Below are positions 25,701 through 35,526 of a stretch of DNA of 64,000 nt, piece after piece. Made by a program: the position numbers and the translations under genes. The notes beneath the pieces are model-generated. The model did no database searches and was not told the DNA's origin. It saw only the letters and a program-made list of their open reading frames with translations. The DNA comes from Streptomyces sp. B21-083 (GTDB taxonomy: Bacteria > Actinomycetota > Actinomycetes > Streptomycetales > Streptomycetaceae): contig NZ_JARUND010000002.1 of assembly GCF_036898825.1 (NCBI RefSeq), positions 4,464,001-4,528,000 of the forward strand, in the 5' to 3' direction. Within the stretch, counting starts at the first letter, position 1. Every line of letters begins with the position of its first letter.

Positions 25701-26270
25701 TTACCGCTCTCCGTCACCGCTCTCCGTCACCGCCGACCTGTGCCTGTGCTGCCCCTGTGGCTGACCGAACCGCTGTGGGGCCGGCGGCCCGCCTGGGGTG
25801 GCTGCGGGCGTCGACGCGTCGTCGGCGGGAGCGGCTGCTCGAAGGGCAGCGGTCAGGTAGCGGTGCACGACGTCCAGTTCACCCGGGGTGAACTCCTGGG
25901 CCGCGTCGACGAGATTGGCGATGAGCGAGCCGAAGAAGGACCAGCCCAGCTCCACGGCCTTCGGCTCGACCGTCAGCACGACGCGTCGCCGGTCGTCTTC
26001 AGCGCGCCTGCGACGGACGAGCTCCAGGCGCTCCAGCCGGTCGAGCAGGGCGGTCGTGCCCGCCGAGTTGAGCCGCAGCGCCGCACCGAGCCGTCCCGGG
26101 CTGACGTCGATGCCCGCCCGGTCTGCGTCAAGCAGGTGGATGAGGGCCCGCAGATCAGTGGGGTGCAGGCCGTTTCGCCCGGCGAACTCCGCGCCGCGCA
26201 GATCAAATTCCACGGTCACCGCGCGCAGTAGATGGATCAGCCGCATCGCGGGGTCGTTGTCATCGCTCAC
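25701..26270 (-). CDS. MarR-family transcriptional regulator
   Basis: A 189-residue winged-helix regulator: MRLIHLLRAVTVEFDLRGAE, then the HTH GRLGAALRLNSAGTTALLDR, and the wing VRRRRAEDDRRRVVLTVEP. The C-terminus is Pro/Gln-rich. It is divergent from an alpha/beta hydrolase with a 15-bp palindrome between them. The GTG at 26270 opens the coding match. It probably represses the hydrolase until a ligand binds. Confidence 0.88.
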   Translation of the reverse strand: MSDDNDPAMRLIHLLRAVTVEFDLRGAEFAGRNGLHPTDLRALIHLLDADRAGIDVSPGRLGAALRLNSAGTTALLDRLERLELVRRRRAEDDRRRVVLTVEPKAVELGWSFFGSLIANLVDAAQEFTPGELDVVHRYLTAALRAAAPADDASTPAATPGGPPAPQRFGQPQGQHRHRSAVTESGDGER

Positions 26271-26280
26271 CGAGTTACTA

Positions 26281-26295
26281 TCTCGCCGAGCGAGA
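26281..26295. promoter_or_regulatory. palindrome between MarR gene and hydrolase gene
   Basis: TCTCGC-CGA-GCGAGA, perfect 6-bp arms, 10 bp from the MarR start and 35 bp from the hydrolase start. A MarR operator is inferred. Confidence 0.55.
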
Positions 26296-26330
26296 GAATC
26301 GGTCAACGAGAGATTCCCGGGAGGTTCGTT

Positions 26331-27188
26331 GTGTCCTCGTCCCAAGAGTTCTTCGCGGCGTACGACGCGATGCTCGCCCGCTGGCCCACTGGTACCACCG
26401 AGATCGACGTTCCCACCCCGTACGGCACCACCCGCGTCCACGCCTACGGGCCGGCCGGAGCCACCCCCGTCCTCCTTCTGCACGGAGGCGGTTCCACCGG
26501 CGCCGTCTGGTTCGCCAATGCCCCGGCACTCGGCAGGCACCACCGGATGCTGGCCGTCGACATCCTCGGCGACGCCGGACACAGCGTCCCCAGCGGGCGC
26601 CCACTGCGCTCGACCACCGACCTGATGGCCTGGCTGGACGCGCTGCTCGACGGCCTCACCGTTTCCCGCGTACACCTGCTGGGCCACTCCTACGGCGGCT
26701 GGCTGGCCCTGACCTACGCCCTGCACGCCGCACGGCGGGTCGATCGGCTGGTACTGCTCGACCCCACCCAGTGCTTCGCCAACTTCAGCCCCGGTTTCCT
26801 GCTGCGCTCGCTGCCGGTGCTGCTCCGCCCCACACAAGCCCGCGCCGGCGCGTATCTGAACCGTGAGACGGCGGGCACGGACACCGACCCGGACTGGAAG
26901 CGGCTCTACGCCCTGGCGGTCTCGGGCTTCACGAACCGGAAACTGGTCGTCGGCCGCCGCCCTGACCCCACGGCGCTGAGTGTTCCCCTCCTGGTCCTTC
27001 TCGCCGGTCGCAGCGACGCCCACGACGCCGCGAAAGTCGCGGTCCGCGCCCGCAAGGCCGTACCGGACGCCCGGGTCGAGATCCTCACCGAGCTCACCCA
27101 CTTCGCCATGCCCACCGCCGTGCCCGCGCGGACGAACCACCGGATCGCCGACTTCCTGGCAGGCGGCCACGAGGAGCAAGCCGCCTGA
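26331..27188 (+). CDS. alpha/beta hydrolase
   Basis: A 285-residue alpha/beta hydrolase with oxyanion motif LLLHGGGSTGAVWF, nucleophile elbow LLGHSYGGWLAL (Ser about 122), an acid after strand 7 (LLAGRSDAHD) and His in LTHFAMPTAV. It probably hydrolyses small esters or amides. The GTG at 26331 follows GGGAGG by 6 nt. Likely controlled by the divergent MarR protein. Confidence 0.88.
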   Translation: MSSSQEFFAAYDAMLARWPTGTTEIDVPTPYGTTRVHAYGPAGATPVLLLHGGGSTGAVWFANAPALGRHHRMLAVDILGDAGHSVPSGRPLRSTTDLMAWLDALLDGLTVSRVHLLGHSYGGWLALTYALHAARRVDRLVLLDPTQCFANFSPGFLLRSLPVLLRPTQARAGAYLNRETAGTDTDPDWKRLYALAVSGFTNRKLVVGRRPDPTALSVPLLVLLAGRSDAHDAAKVAVRARKAVPDARVEILTELTHFAMPTAVPARTNHRIADFLAGGHEEQAA

Positions 27189-27421
27189 ACGAGGTCTGAA
27201 GAGGATGAGGCGGAGTGTGGCACGGTGGAGCACCTCTGGAGCAGAACAGCCACCTGGGCGGCCCTGCCTGCCGAGCGGCCGGAGTACCCGGACCGTCCCC
27301 CGGGCTGCCACCGCCCCGACAGTGGTGATCACGGTCTCCCCCCTCAGGGACACCAAGACAACCGGAGTTGTCCTCCCCACCTCCACATGCGCTCCCCCCC
27401 GACTCGTGATCGGATGCTGGA

Positions 27422-29182
27422 GTGGACCGGCAGCGGGCCGGCGACGTGGGCGCGGGCAAAGGTGAGGGTGAGGGCCTGGGCGTGGAGGCGCCGGAAGGTG
27501 ATCCGGGCTTCTGGCGCGTGTGGTCCGCGCGGGTGCGTGAGCTGCTCGGGCAGATTCTCGACGGGACGCCCGCCGCGATCGCCGTCCTCGACACCGAGCT
27601 GCGCTACCGGTACGTCAACGCCACCCTGGCGCAGATGAACGGCGTACCGGCCGCCGAGCACATCGGTCGTACCGTCGCCGAGGTCGTCCCGGGTGTCGAG
27701 GCACGTGAGGACGTACTGCGGGCCGTCATCGACGACGGAGTCCCGCGCGAGACGGTCTCCAGCGGGCACACCCAGGCCGACTCCCCGCTGGAACGCCGCT
27801 ACTGGCACGGCGCCTACCACCGGCTGAGGCAGGACGGCCGGACCCTCGGCATCGTCGGCATCGTGCTGGAGATCTCGGCCGCCCGGCAGGAGCAGCGGGA
27901 GCTGGAGCGGGCCCGTGAGCGACTCGCGCTGCTCGACGAGGCCGCCACCCGTGTCGGTACCACCCTGGACATGGACACCACCTGCCAGGAGCTGGCCGAG
28001 TTCCTGGTGGCGAAGCTCGCCGACGCCGCCACCGTGAAGGTTCTCCCCGAGCACGGCACCAGCCGGGCGCCCCGCGACGGATCCCTGCGGCTGCGCCGGG
28101 CGGCACTCGCGGCGGTGCCCGAGCTGGAGGCGGTGATGCGGCCCCTGGGGCGGCCCGGCGAGTACGTCGACCACCAGCCCGGCTCGTCCGTCGTCCGGTG
28201 TCTGGCGGCCGGGCGGCCGGTGATCGACAACCTGATGGACGAGCGGGACATGGGCCGCGCCGGGGCCCACACCGGAAACGTATCCGCCTATCTGGCCGCC
28301 GGCATCCACTCCGCCCTGATCGTGCCGCTGACCGCGCGCGGCCATGACGTGGGCACCGTCACCATGGTCCGGGCCGGCGAGTCGCCGGTGTTCGACGAGA
28401 CCGACGCCGTGATCGCCCAGGACCTGGCCGGCCGGGCCGCCATCAGCCTGGACAACGCCCGCCGCTACACCACCGAGCACGACGCCGTCGTCCAGTTGCA
28501 GCGCGCCCTGCTGGCCGAGCCGGGCCGGCCGCACCCCGATATCGATGTCGCCTACCGTTACCGGCCCGCCGGACGGGGTGTGCTCGTCGGCGGGGACTGG
28601 TTCGAGACCGTCGCCCTCGACCACGGACGTACGCTGCTGGCCCTCGGCGACGTGATGGGCCACGGCCTGGAGGCCGCCGTCGCGATGAGCCGCTACCAGG
28701 CCATGCTGCGCGTGGTCGCCGCCCGCGAACCCGGCCCCGACCGCATCCTGCTCGAACTCGACCACCTGCTGCACACCACCGCCGCCGACCGCCCCGCGAC
28801 CTGCCTGATCGCCATCGCCGACCCACGCCGGGGCACCTGCACGTACGCCAGCGCAGGGCACCTTCCCCCTGTCGTCTTCCGCCCCGACGGCCTGGCCACG
28901 CTCCTCCCGGTGCCACCCGGACCGCCCCTGGGCACCGGCCACAGCCGCTACGTCTCCTTCACGGCCCCCTGCGAGCCGGGCCACACCCTTCTCCTCTACA
29001 CCGACGGCCTGATCGAACGCCGCCACGAGGACATCGACGCCTCCCTGCGCCGCCTCACCCGCATCCGGGGCTGCCCGGCCCCCGAGGAACTCCTCGACCT
29101 GGTCCTCGACCAGGTCGCCCCCACCGACCCGGAGGACGACATCGCGCTGGTCGCCGCCCGGTACAACCTGGCCGGAAGCTAG
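27422..29182 (+). CDS. PAS-GAF-SpoIIE phosphatase
   Basis: A 586-residue PP2C-type protein. A PAS domain (about 40-160; ILDGTPAAIAVLDTELRYRY) is followed by GAF (about 170-360; SALIVPLTARGHDVGTVTM) and SpoIIE phosphatase (about 370-583). The phosphatase has metal-site motifs GGDWFETVALDHGRTLLALGD, GHGLEAAVAMSRY and DDIALVAAR. It should dephosphorylate an anti-anti-sigma factor in response to a signal sensed by PAS/GAF. An SRPBCC gene follows 38 bp on. Confidence 0.88.
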   Translation: MDRQRAGDVGAGKGEGEGLGVEAPEGDPGFWRVWSARVRELLGQILDGTPAAIAVLDTELRYRYVNATLAQMNGVPAAEHIGRTVAEVVPGVEAREDVLRAVIDDGVPRETVSSGHTQADSPLERRYWHGAYHRLRQDGRTLGIVGIVLEISAARQEQRELERARERLALLDEAATRVGTTLDMDTTCQELAEFLVAKLADAATVKVLPEHGTSRAPRDGSLRLRRAALAAVPELEAVMRPLGRPGEYVDHQPGSSVVRCLAAGRPVIDNLMDERDMGRAGAHTGNVSAYLAAGIHSALIVPLTARGHDVGTVTMVRAGESPVFDETDAVIAQDLAGRAAISLDNARRYTTEHDAVVQLQRALLAEPGRPHPDIDVAYRYRPAGRGVLVGGDWFETVALDHGRTLLALGDVMGHGLEAAVAMSRYQAMLRVVAAREPGPDRILLELDHLLHTTAADRPATCLIAIADPRRGTCTYASAGHLPPVVFRPDGLATLLPVPPGPPLGTGHSRYVSFTAPCEPGHTLLLYTDGLIERRHEDIDASLRRLTRIRGCPAPEELLDLVLDQVAPTDPEDDIALVAARYNLAGS

Positions 29183-29219
29183 AATTCCGGGCCGGTCGAC
29201 GAGAGGGAGCAGGGGCGCC

Positions 29220-29741
29220 ATGACAGCGGAACGAGCACAGCAGGAGGAAGATCAGGTGGAGCAGGGGGAGCAGGTGGAGCGGTTCGAGGTGGTCCGTGCC
29301 ATCGCTGCGCCGGCGGCCCGGATATTCGGCCTGCTGTGCGACCCCGACGGGCATGTGGCGATCGACAGTTCGGGCATGCTGCAGGCCGCCGACGGCGACA
29401 CCGTACGCGCAGCCGGGGACTCGTTCGTCGTACACATGGACCGCGAGGCGCTGAACGACCGGCCGTTGGGCCGGTACGACGTCACCGTGGAGATCACCCG
29501 GTTCGAGCAGGACACGCTCATCGAGTGGACGCCGACGTCGCCCGCCCTCCAGCCCTCCGTCAACCACCACTTCGGCTACCGGCTCCGCCCCACGGCGGAC
29601 GGCACCGAGGTGACCTCGTACTACGACTGGAGCCGCATCCACGAGCGGTACCGGGCCGCTGGGATCTTCCCCATCCTCCAGGAGTCCGCCCTGCGCGCCA
29701 CCCTGGGAATCCTGGCCCGGACCGTCGAGCGGACCGCCTGA
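29220..29741 (+). CDS. SRPBCC-family (START-like) protein
   Basis: A 173-residue protein with an acidic Gln/Glu-rich lead, then a helix-grip fold: FEVVRAIAAPAARIFGLLCD, GRYDVTVEITRFEQDTLIEW and VNHHFGYRLRPTADGTEVTS. SRPBCC proteins bind hydrophobic ligands or act as cyclases; the ligand is unknown. GGGAGCAGGGG precedes the ATG. Probably cotranscribed with the phosphatase. Confidence 0.82.
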   Translation: MTAERAQQEEDQVEQGEQVERFEVVRAIAAPAARIFGLLCDPDGHVAIDSSGMLQAADGDTVRAAGDSFVVHMDREALNDRPLGRYDVTVEITRFEQDTLIEWTPTSPALQPSVNHHFGYRLRPTADGTEVTSYYDWSRIHERYRAAGIFPILQESALRATLGILARTVERTA

Positions 29742-29868
29742 CCAGCAGCGGTACCGATCACCGGTAGCGGTACCTGGCAACGGAGGGGTCAGAGGCGGCT
29801 GTTAGCCTCGGGCCCTCGTTTGGGGGACGGCCGGGGGGCTGGACCTTCTTCTGCCCAGGAGGTCCACG

Positions 29869-32800
29869 TTGGCCCGTCGTATCGCTGGCCGCGCCGCAGG
29901 TCGTACCGCCGGTCGTGCCACCGCCCGTGGCGTCACAGCCGCGCTCGCCGTTCTCGCCGTGACCGCCGGTCCGGGTCCGCTCGTCGTTCCGGTCGGCGCG
30001 CAGACCGCCGTAGCGGCGGCGGACACGGTGTTCCAGTCGGCCCGCTATGTGCCGCGCAGGGATCACTCGTACGTCGCCGGCCCGAGCGGCTATCTGCACG
30101 CCCAGGAGGGCAGGTCGGGCTACCTGTGGACGTCGTACGACACCGGTGCGACCACCGAACTGGGCGCCCTCGCCCGGCTCGACTTCCCGGCGTACCTCGG
30201 ATCGTCGTCCGACACCGTGGCCGATGTCGTCTCGCCCACCGAGAAGGTCGTCCTGCGGGACATGACCGCCGGCACGGCCACTGACGTCGCCCTCAGCCAC
30301 GGCACGTACCTGGCCACGTACGGCAGGCACGTGCTGACCCAGGCGCAGGACACCGGCGGCAACCGGACGCTGTGGCTGTACGGGGAGGGCGCGCCCGCCG
30401 AAGGCACGACGGTCGACGGCTGGCCGACCGGGATCACCACCAACTTCACGACCCTGGGCGGCGACAGCGACACCGCCGTCATCAGCTACGCCCTCGGAGG
30501 CAAGCGGCACCTGGCGCTGGTGGACCTGGCCGCCGCGAAGGTCGTCGGCGACGTGGTCGTGTCCACGGCGCCGACATCCGTCGCGCTGAGCGCCGACCGG
30601 CTGGTCTGGTACGCGTCCGGCACCACCGCCCACGTCCTGAACCGCGCCGACCTCTCCGCCGCCGAGACGACGGTGACGGTGCCGGGCACCGAAGGGGTCC
30701 CCTACCTGGGCATCGCCGGGCGCTGGCTGGTGGTCGCCCGTTCCGTGCCGTCGGACCCGTCCAACTCGGCCGACCTGTCCGGCGAACAGCTCATGGCCGT
30801 CCCCTTCTCGGGCGGCGCCCCGCTCACCCTGCTCCGGCACGCGAACACCTCGCTCACCCCGACGCCCGACGGCGGCCTGTTGGTCGCGGGCGGCGCCGAC
30901 TCGGGGCACTGGGCGGTGCGGAAGATCGCCGACACGGGGGCGGACGCGCCGACACTGACGGAGGTGACCGCCGTTCCGCCGGTGGCCGCCAAGATCGACC
31001 GGTTGTCGCTGCAGAACGGCAACCTGGCCACCGACGAGGCCGACAGCAGCTTCATGGGCGCCTTCTACACCCGCCGGATCTCGACCACCGGGACGTCCTA
31101 CTCCCCGGGTGCGCCGGCCTGGCGGGAGTGGGACGGCTTCGGAAGGACGGGCCCGTACTCCACCGGGGACGGACGCACGGTGACCTTCAAGGCCGACCCC
31201 ACCACCAGCGGGTCCGGTTCGTACGTCCAGTCCCTCGACGATGACGACGACGCGGGCTCCTTCTACCTGCCCTCGGCCGCCGGAACCGTTCTCGACGCCG
31301 CCGGCCGTTATGTGGTCGTCAACGGCTCCTCCCCCGCCAAGCAGTACGTCGGCGACCTCGGCGTCCACACCAACCTCCAGCCCATCCTCACCCGCTCCGT
31401 CACGGCAGCCTCCGTCTGGGGATCCAGGCTGTGGACCCCGGGCACCGTCAAGGGTGTCGTCGCCGCCCGGGACCTGAAGTCCGGCAGGACGACCGACACC
31501 GTCAGCACCGGTGCCCCCTGCGTGGCCAAGGAACTCCAGACCGTCGGCCGCTGGGTCTACTGGTCCTGCGGCCCCACCGCCTCGGCCGGCGTCTGGGACC
31601 GTACGACGAAGAAGAACATCCCCGTCCCGTCCGGCGAGGCCCTGCTCGGCGACGGCTACCTCGTACGCCACGACACCTCGGCCGGGGTTCTGCTCCTGAC
31701 CGACTTCGCCGACGGCAGCGCGGCCACCCGGCAGATCGGCGAGCTGGCGGCGGGCAACTCCAGCCTGCGCGGGGCGAGTTGGACCGTGGACAAGTTCGGC
31801 GGACCTGCGGCGTACGTCGACTCGGCCAACCGGATCCATCTGGTGCCCAGCGGAGTCGTCCCCCAGCCGCTCGGCATCGTCGAGTCCGAGGCCACCGACA
31901 ACAAGCACGACGGCGACGGGGAGACCAACCCGTGGTGGCAGTGGCGCGGACTGCTGAGCAGGCCCGCCACGTCCTGGAAGGCGACGATCACCAGCAAGGC
32001 CACCGGCGCCCTGATCCGTACGTTCACCGGTGGTGAGGCGGACAGCGCACCGACCGTGCGCTGGAACCTGCGCGACACGGCGGGTGTCATGGTCCCCAAC
32101 GGCGCGTACACGTTCACGCTGACCGCCCCGCCCGCCGACGGCTCCGGAGCGGCGCTGACGGTGTCGCGCACGGTGAACATCTCCACCGCGGCCCCGGTAC
32201 GCCACGACTACATCAACAACTCCTGGGAGCCCGACGGCATCGGCGACGTCGTCGGTCTCAAGTCGTCCGGTGTCATCAGCTACATTCCCGGCAACGGGAA
32301 GGGCGCGTTCGGCACCACCATGTCGGCCTCGGGCTGGCCCTCCACGGTGACGCTGGTCCCGTTCGGCGACCTGAACGGCGACCGCGACAACGACATCCTC
32401 GTGCGGTACAGCAGCGGCGAGCTGCGGGCGTACCGGACCGGGCACGCGCAGACCTTCACCACCAGCACCGCGCACACCTCGTTCGGCACCGGCTGGAACC
32501 AGTACGACCTCCTCACCTACCCGGGCGACATCACAGGCGACGGCCGCCCCGACCTGATCGCGCGCAAGGCGTCGACGGGCGAGGTGTTCCTCTACAAGGG
32601 GACCAGCGGGAACAGGCTGGCGGCACGGGTACTCATCGCCGCGAACTGGTCGGCGTACAAGAGGATCGTGGGCGTCGGCGACTTCAACGGCGACGGCCGC
32701 GGCGACCTGCTGGCCCAGGACAGGTCCAACACCCTGTGGCGGTTCGACGGAACGGGCACCGGCGGCTTCAAGGCGAGGGTGAAGGTCGCCGCCGACTGGG

Positions 32801-32976
32801 GCTCGAACTACAACGCCGTCATCGGCATCGGCGACATCACCGGCGACGCGAAGCCGGACATCGTGTCCCGCGACACGGCGGGCAACGTGTGGCGCAACTC
32901 CGGCGACGGCAAGGGGTCGTTCGGCCCCCGCACGAGAATCGCGACGGGCTGGCAGGCGTACAAGGGCCTGTACTGA
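29869..32976 (+). CDS. large secreted FG-GAP/VCBS repeat protein
   Basis: A 1035-residue exported protein. A Sec/Tat-like signal (basic ARRIAGRAAGRTAGRATARG, hydrophobic core, AVAA cleavage near 50) precedes a beta-propeller-like region. A FlgD-type Ig domain (about 710-775; SWKATITSKATGALIRTFTG) and C-terminal FG-GAP repeats (about 800-1025; DLNGDRDNDILVR, DITGDGRPDLIAR, DFNGDGRGDLLAQ, DITGDAKPDIVSR) follow. The repeats bind calcium and suit a surface or secreted binding role. TTG start after AGGAGGT. Confidence 0.85.
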   Translation: MARRIAGRAAGRTAGRATARGVTAALAVLAVTAGPGPLVVPVGAQTAVAAADTVFQSARYVPRRDHSYVAGPSGYLHAQEGRSGYLWTSYDTGATTELGALARLDFPAYLGSSSDTVADVVSPTEKVVLRDMTAGTATDVALSHGTYLATYGRHVLTQAQDTGGNRTLWLYGEGAPAEGTTVDGWPTGITTNFTTLGGDSDTAVISYALGGKRHLALVDLAAAKVVGDVVVSTAPTSVALSADRLVWYASGTTAHVLNRADLSAAETTVTVPGTEGVPYLGIAGRWLVVARSVPSDPSNSADLSGEQLMAVPFSGGAPLTLLRHANTSLTPTPDGGLLVAGGADSGHWAVRKIADTGADAPTLTEVTAVPPVAAKIDRLSLQNGNLATDEADSSFMGAFYTRRISTTGTSYSPGAPAWREWDGFGRTGPYSTGDGRTVTFKADPTTSGSGSYVQSLDDDDDAGSFYLPSAAGTVLDAAGRYVVVNGSSPAKQYVGDLGVHTNLQPILTRSVTAASVWGSRLWTPGTVKGVVAARDLKSGRTTDTVSTGAPCVAKELQTVGRWVYWSCGPTASAGVWDRTTKKNIPVPSGEALLGDGYLVRHDTSAGVLLLTDFADGSAATRQIGELAAGNSSLRGASWTVDKFGGPAAYVDSANRIHLVPSGVVPQPLGIVESEATDNKHDGDGETNPWWQWRGLLSRPATSWKATITSKATGALIRTFTGGEADSAPTVRWNLRDTAGVMVPNGAYTFTLTAPPADGSGAALTVSRTVNISTAAPVRHDYINNSWEPDGIGDVVGLKSSGVISYIPGNGKGAFGTTMSASGWPSTVTLVPFGDLNGDRDNDILVRYSSGELRAYRTGHAQTFTTSTAHTSFGTGWNQYDLLTYPGDITGDGRPDLIARKASTGEVFLYKGTSGNRLAARVLIAANWSAYKRIVGVGDFNGDGRGDLLAQDRSNTLWRFDGTGTGGFKARVKVAADWGSNYNAVIGIGDITGDAKPDIVSRDTAGNVWRNSGDGKGSFGPRTRIATGWQAYKGLY

Positions 32977-32998
32977 TCCTCGCTCACCTGGGCGCCTG

Positions 32999-33952
32999 TC
33001 ACTTGGACCGCACCCGGCCGAGCGGGTCGGCGTCTGCCGTCAGTTCGTCGCGTGCCGTCCGCCAGGCGGGGTCGCCGGGGTAGAGCTCGGTACGGAGGTA
33101 CGCCCAGGTGAGCCGCTGGAGTGCGGACACTCGCGCCGGGCTCTCGTCCGTGGTCTCGGCGACGTCGTAGCCGGAGATGCCGCCGAGGCCGTGCTCCGCG
33201 TCGAAGAGGGTGAGCAGGGACTTGGGGCCGGGGGCGAGGGCGTACGGGTCTGTGTGCCAGTCCGGGCCCATGACGGTCAGGTGGGCGGAGGCGTCCTTGT
33301 CGCCGGCGACCACGAGCGTGGGTGTGGTCATGGCGGAGAAGTCGGTGGTCGAGAAGAAGGGCCAGTTCTCCCTGACGTGCGGGGTGAGGGCGTCGCCTCC
33401 CCGGCCGGGCGCGGCGAGCAGTACGCCCGCCTTGATCCTGGGCTCGGTGAGGTTCACTTCCTCTCCGTCCTGCGGGTCGGTGAGCCTGGCGCCGAGCAAC
33501 AGGCTCGCGGTGTGCCCGCCCATCGAGTGCCCGGCGACGGCGATCCTGTCCCGGTCCAGGCGGCCGGGGAGGTGCGGGACGGCGGCCTCGATCTCGTCGA
33601 GCCGGTCGAGGACGCGGGACATGTCCTCGGCGCGTGACCGCCAGTAGAGGGGTGCGCCGGGGGTGTCGGCGGGCAGGTTCAGCGTCGTCGAGCTGAGATG
33701 GGTGGGCTGGATGACGACGAAGCCGTGTGCCGCCCAGTAGTTGACGAGGGGGGCGTAGCCGTTGAGCGAGGAGAGGTTGTTCGAGTAGCCCTGGCCGTGC
33801 GAGAGGAGGACAACCGGCAGGTCATCGTCCCCGGTGACGGATGTGGTGACGGGCGCAGCGACGGGTGCGGAGACGCGTAGCCGCAGGTCCACGGCTCGGT
33901 CGGGCGTCGGCAGCACTATCGGGGCGATCGAGAGGACAGGGGTCTCCCTCAT
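32999..33952 (-). CDS. alpha/beta hydrolase (PAF-acetylhydrolase/chlorophyllase type)
   Basis: A 317-residue hydrolase with LPVVLLSHGQGYSNNLSSLN (oxyanion side), nucleophile elbow IAVAGHSMGGHTASLLLGAR (Ser about 145), acid region TLVVAGDKDAS and His in FDAEHGLGGI. No signal peptide, so cytoplasmic. The ATG at 33952 follows GGGAA. It is divergent from a TetR regulator with a large dyad between; that protein probably represses it. Confidence 0.85.
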   Translation of the reverse strand: MRETPVLSIAPIVLPTPDRAVDLRLRVSAPVAAPVTTSVTGDDDLPVVLLSHGQGYSNNLSSLNGYAPLVNYWAAHGFVVIQPTHLSSTTLNLPADTPGAPLYWRSRAEDMSRVLDRLDEIEAAVPHLPGRLDRDRIAVAGHSMGGHTASLLLGARLTDPQDGEEVNLTEPRIKAGVLLAAPGRGGDALTPHVRENWPFFSTTDFSAMTTPTLVVAGDKDASAHLTVMGPDWHTDPYALAPGPKSLLTLFDAEHGLGGISGYDVAETTDESPARVSALQRLTWAYLRTELYPGDPAWRTARDELTADADPLGRVRSK

Positions 33953-33983
33953 GGCGCGCACTTCCCTTACACTGGGAACGAAA

Positions 33984-34024
33984 GCGGAACGTTGCTCCGT
34001 TTACGATACGGAGCGCTGTTCCGC
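33984..34024. promoter_or_regulatory. 41-bp interrupted dyad, probable TetR operator
   Basis: GCGGAAC-N3-GCTCCG-N9-CGGAGC-N3-GTTCCGC: two nested perfect arms. It lies between the hydrolase and TetR starts, large enough for two TetR dimers. Binding is inferred. Confidence 0.65.
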
Positions 34025-34077
34025 TTTGTCAAAGGCGGAGACGGCGTAGCCGGCTCAGAAGGCGGAGGAAGGACAGC

Positions 34078-34668
34078 GTGGCGAACTCTGCAGGCAGGCC
34101 AGGGGAGTTGCCGGCCCGAGGCAAACGGGCCGACGCGCAGCGCAACCAGCAGACGCTGCTCACCGCCGCCGCCGCGGTGTTCGTCACGTCCGGCGTCGAC
34201 GCGCCGATCCGTGAGATCGCGGCCAGAGCGGGCGTCGGGATGGGGACGATCTACCGCCACTTCCCGACGCGGGCGGACCTGGTCGTCGCCGTCTACCGGC
34301 ACCAGGTCGAGGCCTGCGCCGAGGCGGGCCCGAGCCTGCTGGCGGGCGCCGACTCACCGCTCGTGGCACTCCGTCAGTGGGTCGACCTGTTCGTCGACTT
34401 CCTGGTCACCAAGCACGGCCTCGCCAACGCGATGCAGTCGGACACCAGCGGCTTCGACGCCCTGCACGCCTACTTCCTCGACCGCCTGGTCCCCGTCTGC
34501 GCCCAGTTGCTGGACGCGGCGGTCGACGCCGACGAGATCAGGGCCGGTACACAGGCGTACGAGCTGATGCGCGGCATCGGCAACCTCTGCATCGGACATG
34601 ACAGCGACCAGCGGTACGACCCGCGGCGCCTGGTCGAGCTGCTGCTCAAGGGGCTGGCGGGGAACTGA
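34078..34668 (+). CDS. TetR-family regulator
   Basis: A 196-residue TetR protein: RNQQTLLTAAAAVFVTSGVD, then HTH IREIAARAGVGMGTIYRHFP (about 40-62), and a helical ligand domain (RQWVDLFVDFLVTKHGLANA). GGAGGAAGG precedes the GTG. It probably represses itself and the divergent hydrolase through the 41-bp dyad. Confidence 0.9.
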   Translation: MANSAGRPGELPARGKRADAQRNQQTLLTAAAAVFVTSGVDAPIREIAARAGVGMGTIYRHFPTRADLVVAVYRHQVEACAEAGPSLLAGADSPLVALRQWVDLFVDFLVTKHGLANAMQSDTSGFDALHAYFLDRLVPVCAQLLDAAVDADEIRAGTQAYELMRGIGNLCIGHDSDQRYDPRRLVELLLKGLAGN

Positions 34669-35526
34669 CGCCGGGTGGGTGCCTGGACTCGGTCGCCGCT
34701 CGGCGGCGTAGAGCTGGACGACCGGTGGTGGCTGCGAGTGCCGCTCCGGCCTCAGCGTGAACTGCCGGGAAGGCGAGCCGACTTGACGCAGACCATGCTG
34801 TCCCCGTTGCGCTCCAGCGGCTCTCCGGTGCCCCCAGGGAGGCCGTGATCGTCACCGACACCACGTCGGTGTCCGGGGCCTCGGCCTGGCGGGCTTCGGC
34901 GGCTTGGCGGGCTTCGGCTGCCGTACAGACCAACCCCGATGCCGAGCCGCCTACTTCAGAAGGTTCCCTCACCGTTTCCGGCCTGACGTTTCCCGTCCGG
35001 CCGTCCCCGCCCCGCCCCCGTGCCGGGTGCCGCCGACCTTCCCGTGTCTGCCGACGGGCCAGTGCGATCGGCCCGTACGCCGTTCGCGCCTGTGCGGGCG
35101 TCTTGACGCGTCGGGAAGACCTGGTCCAGCACGCGCCGACGGCGACAGTGACGGCACTCACCCCGCGGAGCGGCCCAGCGCGGGTGCCGCGGAGTCCGCG
35201 ACGCGGGCCGGAATCGCGGCCACGGGCGAACCTGGAGGAAGTCCGTCAAGTAGAGCGGCCATCGCTTGCGGGAAGGTCGGGGCCTCACTACGGTCGATCG
35301 TGTTCGTAGAAGTTCGCAGTAACTCAGGACAGCGATCAGGACTCTGATGGGCCATCGGCACTTCAGCGCCGGGCTTCGCTGCCTGTCGACACAGTCCGTG
35401 GGGGATTATGAGGATCAGGTCCACAGGCCTCGGCGAGGCCGGCGCCGGGGGCGAAGCCCGCTGAGTCGGCGGTCTCTCCTCCCACCTCGATCAACAGGGC
35501 TCGGGGCAGGAGGAAGGGCGTGCCCG
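34669..35526. other. 858-bp region without a recognisable gene
   Basis: No frame here shows a known domain. The best candidate is a minus frame ending at 35158 (ELLRTSTNTIDRSEAPTFPQ, then AMAALLDGLPPGSPVAAIPA), about 65 residues from an ATG at 35358, which may be a truncated or small gene. A short GGCTTGGCGGGCTTCGG-type direct repeat lies near 34885-34925. It reads as decayed DNA between two regulators. Confidence 0.4.

Noticed and set aside
25701..27386. 561-codon minus frame covering the MarR gene and hydrolase
   Set aside because: Only the last 189 codons have MarR character; the rest lies opposite the hydrolase. The MarR start was placed at 26270.
29758..32475. 905-codon minus-strand open frame opposite the FG-GAP gene
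   Set aside because: High-GC shadow frame: Gly/Arg/Val-rich, no domain, no ribosome binding site; the plus frame has signal peptide and repeats.
34845..35309. Plus-strand frame with a VLTRREDLVQHA-like stretch as a gene
   Set aside because: No domain, no ribosome binding site and mixed composition; kept as a gene-free region.
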